Below are positions 1 through 10,543 of a stretch of DNA of 64,000 nucleotides, piece after piece. A program made the position numbers and the translations under genes. The number at the start of each line of letters is the position of its first letter. Positions within the stretch are counted from its first letter, which is position 1. The stretch lies in contig NW_017802525.1 of the NCBI RefSeq assembly GCF_001625305.1, positions 474,782-538,781 on the forward strand, given 5' to 3'. This stretch comes from Branchiostoma belcheri (Eukaryota; Chordata; Leptocardii; Amphioxiformes; Branchiostomatidae). The notes under the pieces were generated by a model, which was given only the letters and a program-made list of their open reading frames with translations, did not search any database and was not told where the DNA came from.

Positions 1-2037
1 TAGAGCTGACCTGGGACGGGGACAGTTTTCTGGAGGTCAGCGTACCCAGGATGTACCGAGGGAAGCTCTGCGGGCTCTGTGGCAACTTCAACGGACATGG
101 CAGAGACGACTTCATCGGAAGGTGACATGCTCTCTTCTTGTGTGCATATTTTTGTCATAGTTGCTTAGATTTTACAAGGAAAAAAATCAAAGTTTGGTAC
201 TAAACTATTATGAAAATATGTGTAGTTATTAGACCTTTGAAATCGAATCACATTTTGCAAGCTGTTTCCTCACAATGTATGTTAAAAAACTAATCATCCA
301 CAGAAGGTTGCTGTCCTTGGTTCTGAATGCCATCCACATACATTGTATCTGGTACTGTTTTATCACTGAACAGCTATACCAACATAAAAAAAAACAAATG
401 GATGCAAATGAACTTACATATAAAGAGACTGGATACAAATGTCACAATTGAACCTACACACTAGTATATAGATACAAAATGTTTAGTTTAACTTATCATT
501 ACACTAATGGTTCTAAAGTCAGAACAATTTCATTTATTTATTTATTTATTTGCCTAGTTGTACACAGTAAGGGGTATCTCCTCCTTGTATATTATTTTAT
601 GTTTGTGTCTGTGTTCCAGTGACGGGCTGTTCAGATTTAACGTGAATGAGTTTGCAGACAGCTGGCGGGTGGGAGAGGAGAGTAACTGTAACCGTCCCAG
701 TAAGAACCAGATCCCGTCCCCCTGTGGAAACAATGTCTACATGAAGCTCCGCGCTCACAAACAGTGCAAACTCTTCAGGTCTCGCATATTCAGCAGATGT
801 AGCAGAGTGGTCAAGTTTGATAGCTATTACAGGTAAGTTGGTTTGTTTGTTCTGCATAACACTAGCCTCTACCAGGCTTTGGGAGGTGGTGGGAAAGAGT
901 AGAAATTCAGCAGATTTAGCAGAGTACTCAAGTTTGACAGTTATTACAGGTAAGTTGGCTTGTTCTGCATAACACTAGCCTCTACCAGGCTTTGGGACGT
1001 GGTGGGAAAGAGTAGAAATTCAGCAGATGTAGCAGAGTAGTCAAGTTTGATAGTTATTACAGGTAAGTTGGTTTAATAGAGTAGTTTACTAGTGTTAACA
1101 GCAGAACTGTTACAAGTGTTTGAGGTATCCCAAAAGCAGAACAAGTCTGTGTTGTCTTCAAGTTTCCCACATGTAAAATATGGCTTACCTGTGAACAGTC
1201 AAAACATTGGGCAAGTCCAATTTCTTGTGTTGGGACCTGTATGAGTAAACTCAATGTATGAGCAACCTTCACCAACGTACAGGTAAGTTTGTTTGCTTGG
1301 TTTGCATAACTGGTGAACTGCCTTTGGCATAACACACCTGGACTGTCCAGATTTGTGAGTGCAAGAATAATTTATATTACAAACTGTACAGATCTCAGAT
1401 ATTCAGCAGATTTAGCAGAGTAGTCAAGTTTGATAGTTATTACAGGTAACATTACTAAGTTTCTCTGTATGGTTTGTATAACTTGTAGGCGTAACACAAA
1501 TGTTGTGAAGTTAGTACAAGACGAATCTACCTTATAAAAGACTATGTAGCATAGGATGGAAATTAAATTTGCTTTTACAATTTATACATTTAAGAATGTT
1601 TTGAAATATTGTCTTATACTATGTACAATGCAATATGTACTTGCTATTTGAATCCATTGAGAGATCTTGTATAATATAGAAAATAGCAGACTTTTATATG
1701 ATGAATAATGCATATAGAAACATCTGGTAAGTCATATTTTACAAATGGGAAACTTACAAACACCATGCAAAAGATTCTGGGATAGAAAACGACATAATGT
1801 GTATGATAATGTATAGGCCCCTGTTTTCTGTATGTGTGAATATAAGGTTTTACTATTTCCTGTTTTCCAGATCATGTGTCACAGACATGTGTGAGTGCCC
1901 CAGCAACAGAAACTGTTTCTGTGAGTCTGTACGAGCTTACACAAGCGAATGCAGAAGAAAAGGAGTAGAGGTAGACCTCAGTAGTCTCACAGCTTGCCAA
2001 GGTATTAAAAAAATATGGTTTGTGTGTTTGTGTGTGT

Positions 2038-2078
<41 letters not shown>

Positions 2079-2634
2079 TGTGTGCGTGAGTGTGTGTGTG
2101 TGTGAGTGTGTGTGTGTGTCTGTGTGTTTGTATGTGTGTGAGTGTGTGTGAGTGTGTGTGCGTGTACGTGTGTGTAGGCGTATCTCAGTAGTCTCACAGC
2201 ATGTCAAAGTTCTCTTTTTGTGGCATTTTGTACATTATTCTAGTGGTGTTTTTCTACCTCTTTTCGGCCATCAAGTACACAAACAAAATACCACAAAAAC
2301 ACTAGGGAAAATGCATAACATGGAACCGATGGTGAGTTCAGCACCAAGGAGAGGTCCATACCTATAATTTCCAAGCACTGTTACTGTTTACAGAACAGAC
2401 CTGAAACTTAAAATATTCACTTATTCTCTTGTTCTATCTTCCACAGATACAAAATGTACTGGTGGGGCAGTCTGGGACACCTGCGGACCAGCTTGCCCTC
2501 TGACCTGTGCGAACCTAAACTCGGTAGAGCGGTGTAACAGACCGTGTGTACCCGGGTGCCAGTGTCCTGCAGGCATGGTCAGACATCACCACGTGTGTGT
2601 GTACCCCTCACAGTGTCCCAGGCTACTAAGGTAG
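1..2634 (+). CDS. BMPER: BMPER / crossveinless-2-like, C-terminal exons
   Basis: Four exons: (before 1)-121, 620-832, 1871-2001 and 2447-2634, stop TAG at 2632. All junctions are GT-AG and phases agree (AG|T, AG|A, G|AT). They encode the end of a von Willebrand D domain ([17 protein letters not shown]), then [29 protein letters not shown], and a TIL-like cysteine cluster ([23 protein letters not shown]). Order and spacing follow vertebrate BMPER, a secreted protein that binds BMPs through N-terminal VWC domains and tunes BMP signalling outside the cell. The VWC domains would lie left of the window. Intron 2 carries extra copies of the exon 2 end and intron 3 a long TG tract. A generic VWD protein such as a mucin is the alternative, but the C-terminal order fits BMPER best. 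Confidence 0.88.
789..1450 (+). repeat. intronic copies of the BMPER exon 2 end with splice donor
   Basis: The last ~45 bases of exon 2 together with the following GTAAGT donor recur at about 905-955, 1019-1070 and 1391-1447. The first two extra copies also carry the same ~70 bases of downstream intron, so the unit is roughly 115 bp in tandem. The fourth copy keeps the exon-like part and a GTAACA donor. None has a full exon in front of it. Confidence 0.85.
2022..2176 (+). repeat. TG microsatellite
   Basis: An imperfect (TG)n tract fills the start of BMPER intron 3. Just after it (about 2182-2210) is a degraded copy of the end of exon 3 (CTCAGTAGTCTCACAGC), so the tract lies between the true exon end and a partial duplicate. 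Open frames here are repeat artefacts. Confidence 0.95.
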
Positions 2635-2761
2635 CAAAATCTAACATGGTGCCATAATGTGCAACCATCAAGCAAATTATAGCTCCATGGAGGGACCCAG
2701 GCACAGTCGTTGATGTACGATTTCGATGCTGCGGAATTTTCGAGCCGTCTGTGACAGAACC

Positions 2762-2805
2762 TAGCCTTTAGGGTTGCTGCTACAAATCGGATGGCACCCA
2801 GGCTA
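2762..2805. mobile_element. 44-bp TAGCCT-ended element, copy A
   Basis: Starts TAGCCT and ends AGGCTA, flanked by perfect 9-bp direct repeats GACAGAACC (2753-2761 and 2806-2814). Its right end (GGATGGCACCCAGGCTA) matches the right end of copy B at 8024-8120. Too small to encode a protein. Confidence 0.75.
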
Positions 2806-3028
2806 GACAGAACCAAACGCCAACCAAGGATCTAAGACGGCATTTTTTGGTAACAAGACAGCTGAATTCTGCAGGACAGGTGCAAGACTATCCCAAGAGT
2901 GCCCTCAGTTTGTAATCGTGTAAACCCTATGTCTGCTTGGACATTATGTTATAAGGTTGTCCTGTTGTGCAGGGTCATAAAAGAGCACTCTGGGTACGAG
3001 GTTGGGCAGGGTGACATCGATCGTGTCA

Positions 3029-3034
3029 AATAAA
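3029..3034 (+). terminator. polyadenylation signal of the BMPER-like gene
   Basis: AATAAA lies about 400 bases after the BMPER stop codon and is the first such hexamer after it, giving a 3' UTR of about 0.4 kb that includes mobile copy A. Confidence 0.6.
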
Positions 3035-3122
3035 ACCGGGACCACAGGCTCTCTACAAAAACTTGAACTTCTTCATCATTTTAATTTGATTTAGAGGAAA
3101 TATGCCCAACTAGGAAAGCTTA

Positions 3123-3507
3123 GGCCATGTTGATTCTATGGATGACATCCTCTGGGAACCCCAAAAGTGATGCGCGCGTGTGAATAAAAAAAGTTTGGCA
3201 AAAAAACAGTTGCCTTCATTATGAAATCTAGGTAGTCATGAAGGTTGAACAAATTTTTTTATTGGCATGGTGATTAATACTTAGACTCTTCATTTTCATG
3301 CCTTCACATATTCTTCTTGTCCTTTATGGAATAGATTTTGTCATTCTGCAATATAACTATAATTTTCAAGTATTTTTTTCCAATTTACGGCATATATTTG
3401 CTCATTTTACAGCTACGACGAGTTACAGTATGGTTGAAGAAATTTTCTTTTGGAAACGGTCAAAAATTCATGTGTGCACGCATGTCATCCATCAAATCAA
3501 CATGGCC
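3123..3507. mobile_element. MITE family A, copy 1
   Basis: Terminal inverted repeats: the left end GGCCATGTTGATT is mirrored by the right end AATCAACATGGCC, and ATGGATGACATCC by GATGTCATCCAT. Flanked by TTA on both sides (3120-3122, 3508-3510). The interior holds A-rich and GCGCGTGTGAATAAA segments shared with the copies near 57.2-58.1 kb. A 3-bp TWA duplication is typical of PIF/Harbinger-type MITEs; that assignment is an inference. Confidence 0.8.
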
Positions 3508-4265
3508 TTATTGCAAACAATGTGCGAGGACCGTGTTGATGCCTTAGTGCACTTCGTTTTATGAAATGTTTAAAAGCATATTCAGACAACTTTTCCTCCC
3601 TGCATTCTGCTTTTGTGATGTCGGCTTGCTAAATTTTTATCTTAAAATGTCTGAGAGCCAAGAAAGTAAATTGGTGTGGGCTTATTCACCATATCAGTGA
3701 CATAGTTTTGATTGTAAAAAGAGGCCAGAGGTCTCACGAGATGTAAATATTACAGGAATTGTTTATTCTTATTATGATTGTCCATGGAAACTATTGCCTG
3801 ATAAATAGTATATTATAGTGCTTGTATACTGTCAAACTTTAAATTGCTTTGCCATGCTTATAAGTGCTAACAAAGTACATATCTGTCATATATGTCCATG
3901 ACATATTCACATATCTATATATTATGTATACGAATGTGTGTAAATATACTTGTTATAATGATTACTGAATAGTCAGTTCATAACTTGTTTATAAAGTCAG
4001 CTATATTTGATCATTTTCTTGTCTTTGACAGTGTTTTTGAATCCAGCAGTGACCTGAAATACATGTATGGATTCCAATTTCTAACATGTGTGTCTAAAGC
4101 TTTGTTGTGGTTGCCAGTAAATTTGGAAGCTAACTCAATTATTGTATGTACAGATACTGAACAGCCAGTTCCAGTAATTCTGAGGCACATTCTGCTTACT
4201 TTGAGCTGCTACATGTGCTAACAAAACCTTGACAAGGGAGTCCTCAGAAATTTGTTGTGTAAAGA
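3508..4265. other. AT-rich intergenic DNA
   Basis: No supported gene. About 3646-3690 holds a fragment resembling the right end of MITE family B (AATTGGTGTGGGCTTA). The rest is AT-rich and unremarkable. Confidence 0.6.
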
Positions 4266-4970
4266 ATGTGTAATAGGACAGATAAAAACACACATATTAT
4301 AATGTTCAAAACTAAAACATATAGACTGCAGTCACCTCTAATAGCTGATAGTACAGTTCAACAAGAGTTCCACAACTTCATACCTTTGCCAATAATGTTT
4401 AAGGATGACATAATGATATTATATATCACTGATTATGTAGGTCCTAATACAGCACATAGCACAGTTCAATTACAGACAGATTATGATGTTCCAAACTCAA
4501 ACTTATCACACTGTAGACATATTGAATAGAAAGTAGTACAGTCTTGAATTACATGTAGCTTATAATTCACAAACCTAAAACATGATATACTAACAAACAT
4601 GTACTCTACATCCATGTGAAGTAGTATAGTTCAATTACACACAGATTATAATGTTCAAAACTAAAAATACATAACACTAAAGACATCTCAAATAGCAAAT
4701 AGTGCAGTCCTGTATTACATGTAGCTTATAATTCTTAAAACTAAAACATGATATACTAGCTAAAACATGTGCTCTGCATCCATGTCAAGTAGTATAGTTC
4801 AATTACGTACACACAGATTATAGTGTTCAAAATTAGAACATATAACAACGCAGACATCCCAAATATGTGGAAATAGTGCAGTCCTGAATTACATACAGAT
4901 TATAATGCTCAAAACTGAAAGCTGACTGCACTACACCAATCTCAAAAGCAAATTGTTCCAAACTAAAAGA
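4266..4970 (+). repeat. degenerate tandem repeat, about 200-bp period
   Basis: The phrases TAGTATAGTTCAATTAC, ACAGATTATAATGTTCAAAACTA, TACATGTAGCTTATAATTC and AAAACATGATATACTA return in the same order about three to four times with 10-20% divergence. Short open frames here are not gene-like. Confidence 0.75.
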
Positions 4971-5118
4971 TTGAAGTCATTTTAAGTAGTAAATCTGTGC
5001 CACAAAGACAGTAAACGTTTGGCCTCCTTCAAAGCACTTATCAATACATTCATTACGCATGTTTCTCGGGTGTTCTTGACCTACGTCAGTATAGTGAAGG
5101 ATATATAATCTTACTTAG

Positions 5119-5811
5119 TCAAAGACCCAGTACCTGTCCACCAAACCACCCAGCAGCCGCTCCAGCCATTGCTCCTATCGTGCTCCCTAGCCCAGGGATG
5201 GGGATTAGTGCTTGTCCCAGGGTAACTCCAACATTTCCAATGAGTGTTGCGGTGGCTACCTTGCTCTGCGAACTCGTGTGAACGCCCGTTTTACACCAGG
5301 TGGCAAAATGCTCACAGTTGTGTGTTAACAGGGAATATTTCGCTTCGCCAAGTTTGCTCTTAGCTCTCCGGACAGTTTCATCGCGTGACAAACATTCGTC
5401 ATAATCTATGCGGTATACTCTACCCGCCTTAACGTCGAAGTAAATATCTTTCCTGTCTCTACGAACTATTGCTTTAGGAGCCCCTGACTTATTCCTGCCT
5501 GAACTTGACCTGCCTGAACTTGAACTGCCTGAACTTGAACTGTCTGAACTTGAACTGCCTGAACCTGAACTGCCTGAACTTGAACTGCCTGAACCTGAAC
5601 TGCCTGAACTTGATCTGCCTGAACTTGAACTTACCCCCCTTAGAGCAGGACAAGCATCATTGGTTAAGTGAATCACAGGTACCTCTTCAAGATCCTCGGG
5701 GTCTTCAGCCACAATCATGTGATGCATGTACACTCCGTTGTAAACCGCAATCTGGTCTCCCTTGTCTAGATCTAGTACGCTGTCTACGTTAGTTTTCTTG
5801 AATGACGGCAT
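5119..5811 (-). CDS. LRAT-domain protein (HRASLS/PLAAT-like)
   Basis: A 230-residue single-exon gene, ATG at 5811 and TGA at 5119. Residues ~12-35 (LDLDKGDQIAVYNGVYMHHM) match the LRAT/NlpC-P60 start, with H30 at the place of the catalytic histidine. NCEHFATWCKTG near residue 163 supplies the catalytic cysteine. The C-terminus is glycine/alanine-rich and hydrophobic (IPGLGSTIGAMAGAAAGW), a likely membrane anchor as in HRASLS enzymes. Members act as phospholipase A1/A2 or N-acyltransferases on membrane phospholipids. An Ser/Gly-rich low-complexity insert (residues ~60-108) splits the domain, which is unusual. Its codons form a hexanucleotide-like repeat that also leaves the opposite strand open; that frame is a shadow. 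Exact substrate unknown. Confidence 0.82.
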   Translation of the reverse strand: MPSFKKTNVDSVLDLDKGDQIAVYNGVYMHHMIVAEDPEDLEEVPVIHLTNDACPALRGVSSSSGRSSSGSSGSGSSSSGSSGSGSSSSDSSSSGSSSSGRSSSGRNKSGAPKAIVRRDRKDIYFDVKAGRVYRIDYDECLSRDETVRRAKSKLGEAKYSLLTHNCEHFATWCKTGVHTSSQSKVATATLIGNVGVTLGQALIPIPGLGSTIGAMAGAAAGWFGGQVLGL

Positions 5812-6066
5812 GGTGTTTTTTATACGGAAGATGTGCTATTGGTAGGAAGAGTAGTGATACATTCTAAGTTCCAGCCACGAAGATGTACGATTGAAATACG
5901 ACTTTGCGCATATCAATAATCAAATACACAACATGATAACAATGACAATAACAACCCAAGTCCTTATGTAAATAAACAAGCACAAGTAGTCAAAAATGTG
6001 AAAAAAATTATATCTTTTGTCACCAGATCTAGAGTCTCTAGAATAATTTGAACATTTTTTACGTAC

Positions 6067-6728
6067 CTTTCTAGAAAACGTGAGAATGACAAACTGTTGA
6101 TCCACTCCAATACCTAACAACGGCGCTTCGCTGCAAAATAAAAAAAACATCTGTTTTGACTAGAATCGCAAAATTATTAATCTCCAAGCAGATCTCTTTA
6201 GGTGGCAAGACAGTAACCATTAGCCAGAGAAGGTCACCGGCCACCGGCCAAAAAACGGCCATATGTAAAAAGCTGACGATCATTCCCCCACAACCTCTGC
6301 TTGGAGAGTACAAATTATATTTTAAACCAATGTTAGATCATGATCCTTATCGCAAAAGACACCCTATTTCTTGTTAGTTCCGTAAGGAAAATTTCACCCA
6401 AATCCACCCAACATTGTGTCCTATTTTTGACCATTCCAAGTATAAAGCGAAAATTTTGTAAATAAGGACGATACATCACAGTAAGGATTGTGTCCATTCC
6501 AACGGCTCAACTGTTAAGATCAAAGCAAAACGAACATGTACATGTCTTGAAAAACGATGCTTAGAATTGTACTGTCCTTTGGCGTTACATACCTGTGTTG
6601 CTCATCTGATGGTGCAGTAGACAGGTAACAAAAGGCAAGGACCAGGGTTCCACCCAGGCCCCCTACACCCCAAGCAAGCTCAGGTGACAAAGCTTTGAAG
6701 CCTCGCGCCTTCTGTTCTGACTTTCTTC
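6067..6728 (-). CDS. two-exon membrane-protein fragment, unknown family
   Basis: Exon a spans 6728-6593 (after ATGGTTACAG, before GTATGT). Exon b spans 6130-6067 (after a strong TTTTATTTTGCAG acceptor, before GTACGT). Both are open and join in phase (AG|C). Exon a gives a charged stretch (RKSEQKARGFK) and a helix-like hydrophobic run (GVGGLGGTLVLAFCYL), probably one membrane segment; exon b gives EAPLLGIGVDQQFVILTFSRK. I do not recognise the family. It ends phase 0 about 260 bases before the LRAT ATG, so it could be a 5' part of that transcript or a separate gene. A broken copy of exon a's surroundings lies at 7690-7790. Confidence 0.4.
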
Positions 6729-6769
6729 CTGTAACCATGCAGAAAAACAAAATTTCCAACTATCAGGGA

Positions 6770-8240
6770 TACACAGCCAGTGGGGCGCTAAGCCCAGTCC
6801 TTTCTATAATGTTGTCCTTGTTAAAACCAAGGAGGTGAAAAAATAGACCTCCCTTTTCCAAACTAAAGGGCGGAGAAACTATCTGAAATATAAATGTCAC
6901 CTCTCAAAAATGATCAGTCGATCAGTTGAAGCCTACTGACCAGTGTCACGCTTGCAGTAGTGTCGATCGTACAGCACACCACACCACACCACACTATGCA
7001 ATAAAATGGCTACCTGAGCTCAATTTTTCATCATATAAAGATGTTGTGAGGAAATAAATAGAACTTCATTAATTTCTGTATGACGTGAATGGGTGGGTGG
7101 GGTCTTAGCAACAAGTGGGTTTTAGTGAGATGACCTGTCTTCCCTAGGGACTTTCTTTCGAGGAGAGCCACCATCAGAACGTCTCACATGTCACTACATA
7201 TAAATGTTTAGTTGAGTGAGCAGGTCAACAATGCAAGACTTAAGAGACATTTGCCTTGTTGCATTTACTTCTTTACTATGGGAATTGCAACTTACATTTT
7301 CCTTTCCTTATACAACACATGCATGCCTGTACAATGGTCCAGTGCTGATAATATTCAATACTACGTGTAAAATTTATAATATGAAATGAGTCACTTGTTT
7401 TGAAGAATACACTCAGGTATATCTAAATGTGACGTTTGAAGTGGAAAGCCATTACAGGTGCCCCTTTGTATACCTTCACAACACCACACCCAGGACAACA
7501 ATAGGAGTGACGTGTGGTTTATATACTTGACGTGTTTCCATCAATCACAATAAAAAATTGCTTTTGACAGGAATTTGGGTCTACGTCTGGCGTCATATCC
7601 ATGAATGGATGCAGTCAGCTGTTATCAAGATGCATGTTATATAGAATGAATAGGTGTTACAAATGGCTTTCATAATCACACACTGGTGGTCATCATAAAA
7701 ATACGACAATGAAGACAACCTCTAGCTGGAGCCTAACGTCTTCTGCTTTCCACTTTCTTCTTGTAACTATGCAGATAAAAAGAAAACAAAATTTCAAACT
7801 AATCGGAATATACGACGGATCCTTGGAAATACAATCTGAATGCAAAGCCGTGAAAAGGTGAGTTAAGCGTTGTTTTGCAAAGAAATGCAACGCAGGAGTG
7901 AAGACTAAGGAACGCAGAGGGACTGGGTAAGGCGAAACAAAAGCCACAACCAGTGGGATGCTAAGCCCAGTCCTTTCTATACGTAGTAAAATTCCTTGTT
8001 CCAGACTTAAGGGTGGGGAAACTTAGCCTGCGTGCCATCCTAAGTAGTATTCGGCGGCTCCCCAATGTTGCTAGCTACCCAAGGAGCGGGAGAATACTAC
8101 GGAGGATGGCACCCAGGCTAGGGGAAACTCTCTCAAACAAAACGAAACAGTCATTCATGAAACGACCAGTTGGTCAGTTCAAGCCTACTAACCTGCCTGC
8201 GGTACGCTTGTACAGACAGCTCAGGTCTGGTTGGTCCTAA
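6770..8240. other. diverged segmental duplication
   Basis: Two segments match in order. The first has CCAGTGGGGCGCTAAGCCC near 6778, the GGGCGGAGAAACT phrase near 6869 and GATCAGTTGAAGCCTACT near 6919. The second has CCAGTGGGATGCTAAGCCC near 7951, GGGTGGGGAAACT near 8011 and GGTCAGTTCAAGCCTACT near 8172. The second copy is interrupted by mobile copy B. Between them (6960-7690) I see only a short CACAC run and AT-rich DNA. Confidence 0.7.
8024..8120. mobile_element. 97-bp TAGCCT-ended foldback element, copy B
   Basis: Ends TAGCCTGCGTGCCATCC and GGATGGCACCCAGGCTA are near-perfect inverted repeats of ~28 bp. Flanked by 9-bp direct repeats GGGGAAACT (8015-8023, 8121-8129). The related segment at ~6869 (GGCGGAGAAACTATC) has a single copy of the target and no insert, so it acts as an empty site. 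Confidence 0.85.
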
Positions 8241-8249
8241 CACCACTCC

Positions 8250-9670
8250 TACAACGCTATATGATGGCTATCGCGGTGTGTTTGTTTCTAAAGGAGCAGT
8301 CAAAACTCAGACACGTAATTTCCCCTGGGCCCTGGTGTTTTTCTGTTGTTCAGCCCCATAAGACCACACCCACTTAAAAATGAAAGTAAGAGTGATCCAG
8401 TTTCATCTCACTGAAGAGCTACCATTCCACAGAGAAGTCAACCACTATATACTAAAGCATAGTCCAAGGACAGGTACTATGGGCTACTGCTACAGAAAGT
8501 CAACCAGGATTTCAGAACCAAGGACATGTACTACTTGTAACACACAGGCCCAGGCTAATCTGTACAGAACGTGTTCTGTACTGTAAGTTCGATTTAAAGC
8601 ACATTAGGTAACTTTAGGATGATAAAGAAAGTAAATTTTCTGGTCATTTGTTTACAAATCAAGTTGAATCAACTGTACTCCTAGAGTACCATTCAAGAAG
8701 TGGAGGTACGAAAATATGATGCCTTACGCGGATGTTTAAAAGCTTGAAACACAGCTGTCAGTTGTGTCTGTTAGTCTGGTAGTTTGTGGTGGCACCACAA
8801 ACTAAGTGCACCTCGTGTGGGCTATTTCATAGCTAACCATAAATGTCAGAAATGTGAGGTAATTACACAATACGTTGAAAAGTAAATTACAACAACACTA
8901 GATAAAATATTTCAACTTTCGGTGCAAAAAAATGTTACAAACTGTCCCTTTAAGCTCCCCGAAACATCTGCTTGGAGATGCGTGACGCAATGGTTTGGGG
9001 AGTACCATTATTTTAGGGGTTCTTCCTCGTCCGGGACTAATTAGCTAATTAACATTACAGTGCTTTGAATTAATGAGCTGGCCATATTCCCACAATGCAT
9101 GTCTTGAGGTCTTTATTTTGGCTGGGAGTAAACAACCCAACCAACCAACCAAAAACTAGGCCGTTTTGCACCCCTGTTTGAAAGCCAAAGTTGGTACGCT
9201 CCAGTTCAGTTCAGTCTGTTGCTGTCACGTCGTGCGTGGGTGTTTCCGATACTTTTTTTTGCAACTTTTCTGGAGAATTTTACGTTATTTCTTAAGAAGT
9301 TTCTTGTTTTAATGTGTGTAGCAACCGCAGGGAAGTTTCTGTGGTGAATTCGTGCCGTTTTCTGGATGTTCTGAGGAGAAAATACGGGTTTCCTGACCAG
9401 ATGGGGGGGGGGGGGGATTTCGAGTTGAGAGCGCAAGTTAATCCTATACTCAAGAGATATTTCTGCCTTGTCTTGTTAAATATTTGGATATTTACTCTTC
9501 ATTGTGTGTGTGTGTGTGAACCATGTTAATATATACATGTACTTGGCGTGTTTTGTTAAAAACATGAAATATTAGTTGATATTTGTGCAAGAAAAAGGAT
9601 TTCTTTGTTTGTCGCCACGTGGTATTTGCCCCACCTGTTGGAATGTTCCGCACGTGGTCTTAATTAAATC
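8250..9670. other. intergenic DNA without a supported gene
   Basis: Short open frames lack splice or domain support. There is a G homopolymer near 9405-9416 and a (TG)n stub near 9505. Nothing else stands out. Confidence 0.5.
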
Positions 9671-9676
9671 GCTCGG

Positions 9677-9690
9677 TTTTCCCGCCAAAA
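9677..9690. promoter_or_regulatory. E2F-like site
   Basis: TTTTCCCGCCAAAA matches the E2F consensus closely and sits in the only locally GC-richer stretch before the kinesin exons. E2F sites are typical of S/G2/M genes, which fits a mitotic kinesin downstream. No first exon that joins in phase to the motor exon at 10544 was found, so the link is an inference. Confidence 0.4.
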
Positions 9691-10162
9691 TGCGGCGTGG
9701 TCCGCAGTACTCCAACTTAGTGTTGAACAGTAAGCTGTGGGTTTAGCATTGCGGATTTTAGGGCCTTTTTTCATAGCTTTGGAAATAGAAGTTGACGTTT
9801 ATTTCTGTGCAACTCCAGGGTCGAGAGAAGCTGTAGGCGAAATTGACGAACGGTCGGCGTGGTGTTGCAAAACTCGTCCTTGTATTCTTGTATTTTGGAG
9901 AGACAACAAAATGGAGAGACAACTGCATGTGGAGACTCGTTCATACAAGGTAAAACAACAATTTTTTTTGGTCAAAATAGTTTTGGTCAAAATAGTTTCC
10001 CAATGACTAGCTGGGGCATGGCAAGCTATGGCCTGTAAAGTTTTAGTAATTTCACCGTGTAATTCGTCGAATACTGGGTGGAAATTTTGAGTTGAGGGCG
10101 GCTAATATCATTACAAGGTTATTTTTTTTTTAAAACCGAATTTAACGTCATTTTTCCCCAAC

Positions 10163-10427
10163 CGGGGGTTAGACGTGCTTGCACCAGGTACAAGTCTGTT
10201 TTGAAGCAAGATTTTTACGGCTGGATGCTCTTCCTAACGCCAACCCAAACCCTAGTAGGGCCCAGGAACCCTCTAACTGAGGGGGGAATTGTGTGTTAAG
10301 TGCCTTTCCCAAGGGCACAACGTCTGGGTGCAAGTCCGGACATGTCTGGGTCCAACCCTGGGGATTGAACCTGGGTCTTCTTGCTTGACAGTCGGACGCT
10401 CTATCCACTACACCACACAGATGCCAC
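10163..10427 (-). mobile_element. tRNA-derived SINE
   Basis: Read on the minus strand, it begins with a tRNA-like head: GTGTGGTGTAGTGGATAGAG (A-box region), then GGTTCAATCCCC (B box). It continues to a tail with GGCGTTAGGAAGAGCATCC, which resembles the conserved central block of vertebrate/fish V-SINEs. Not a tRNA gene: there is no acceptor stem or anticodon arm. Confidence 0.75.
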
Positions 10428-10543
10428 TGTTATGAGGTTATGAATAAGACAGTGCCCAAAAACGTGGTACTGAAACCACAGGAAAAGTTTCTACATTGAC
10501 AGTAGAAGCAAGCAAACATTCAAAATTGTTTTTCCCCCGGCAG

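Noticed and set aside
1797..2207. His/Thr-rich and Cys/Val-rich frames near 2 kb
   Set aside because: Translations of the TG microsatellite.
5505..5792. LNLNC-repeat frame on the + strand
   Set aside because: Antisense shadow of the Ser/Gly repeat in the LRAT gene.
9737..10006. 89-codon frame including MERQLHVETRSYK before a GTAAAA donor, as first kinesin exon
   Set aside because: It ends in phase 0, while the motor exon at 10544 needs one leading base, and it has no kinesin similarity.
10163..10427. tRNA gene
   Set aside because: A and B boxes are present but there is no cloverleaf, and a SINE tail follows.
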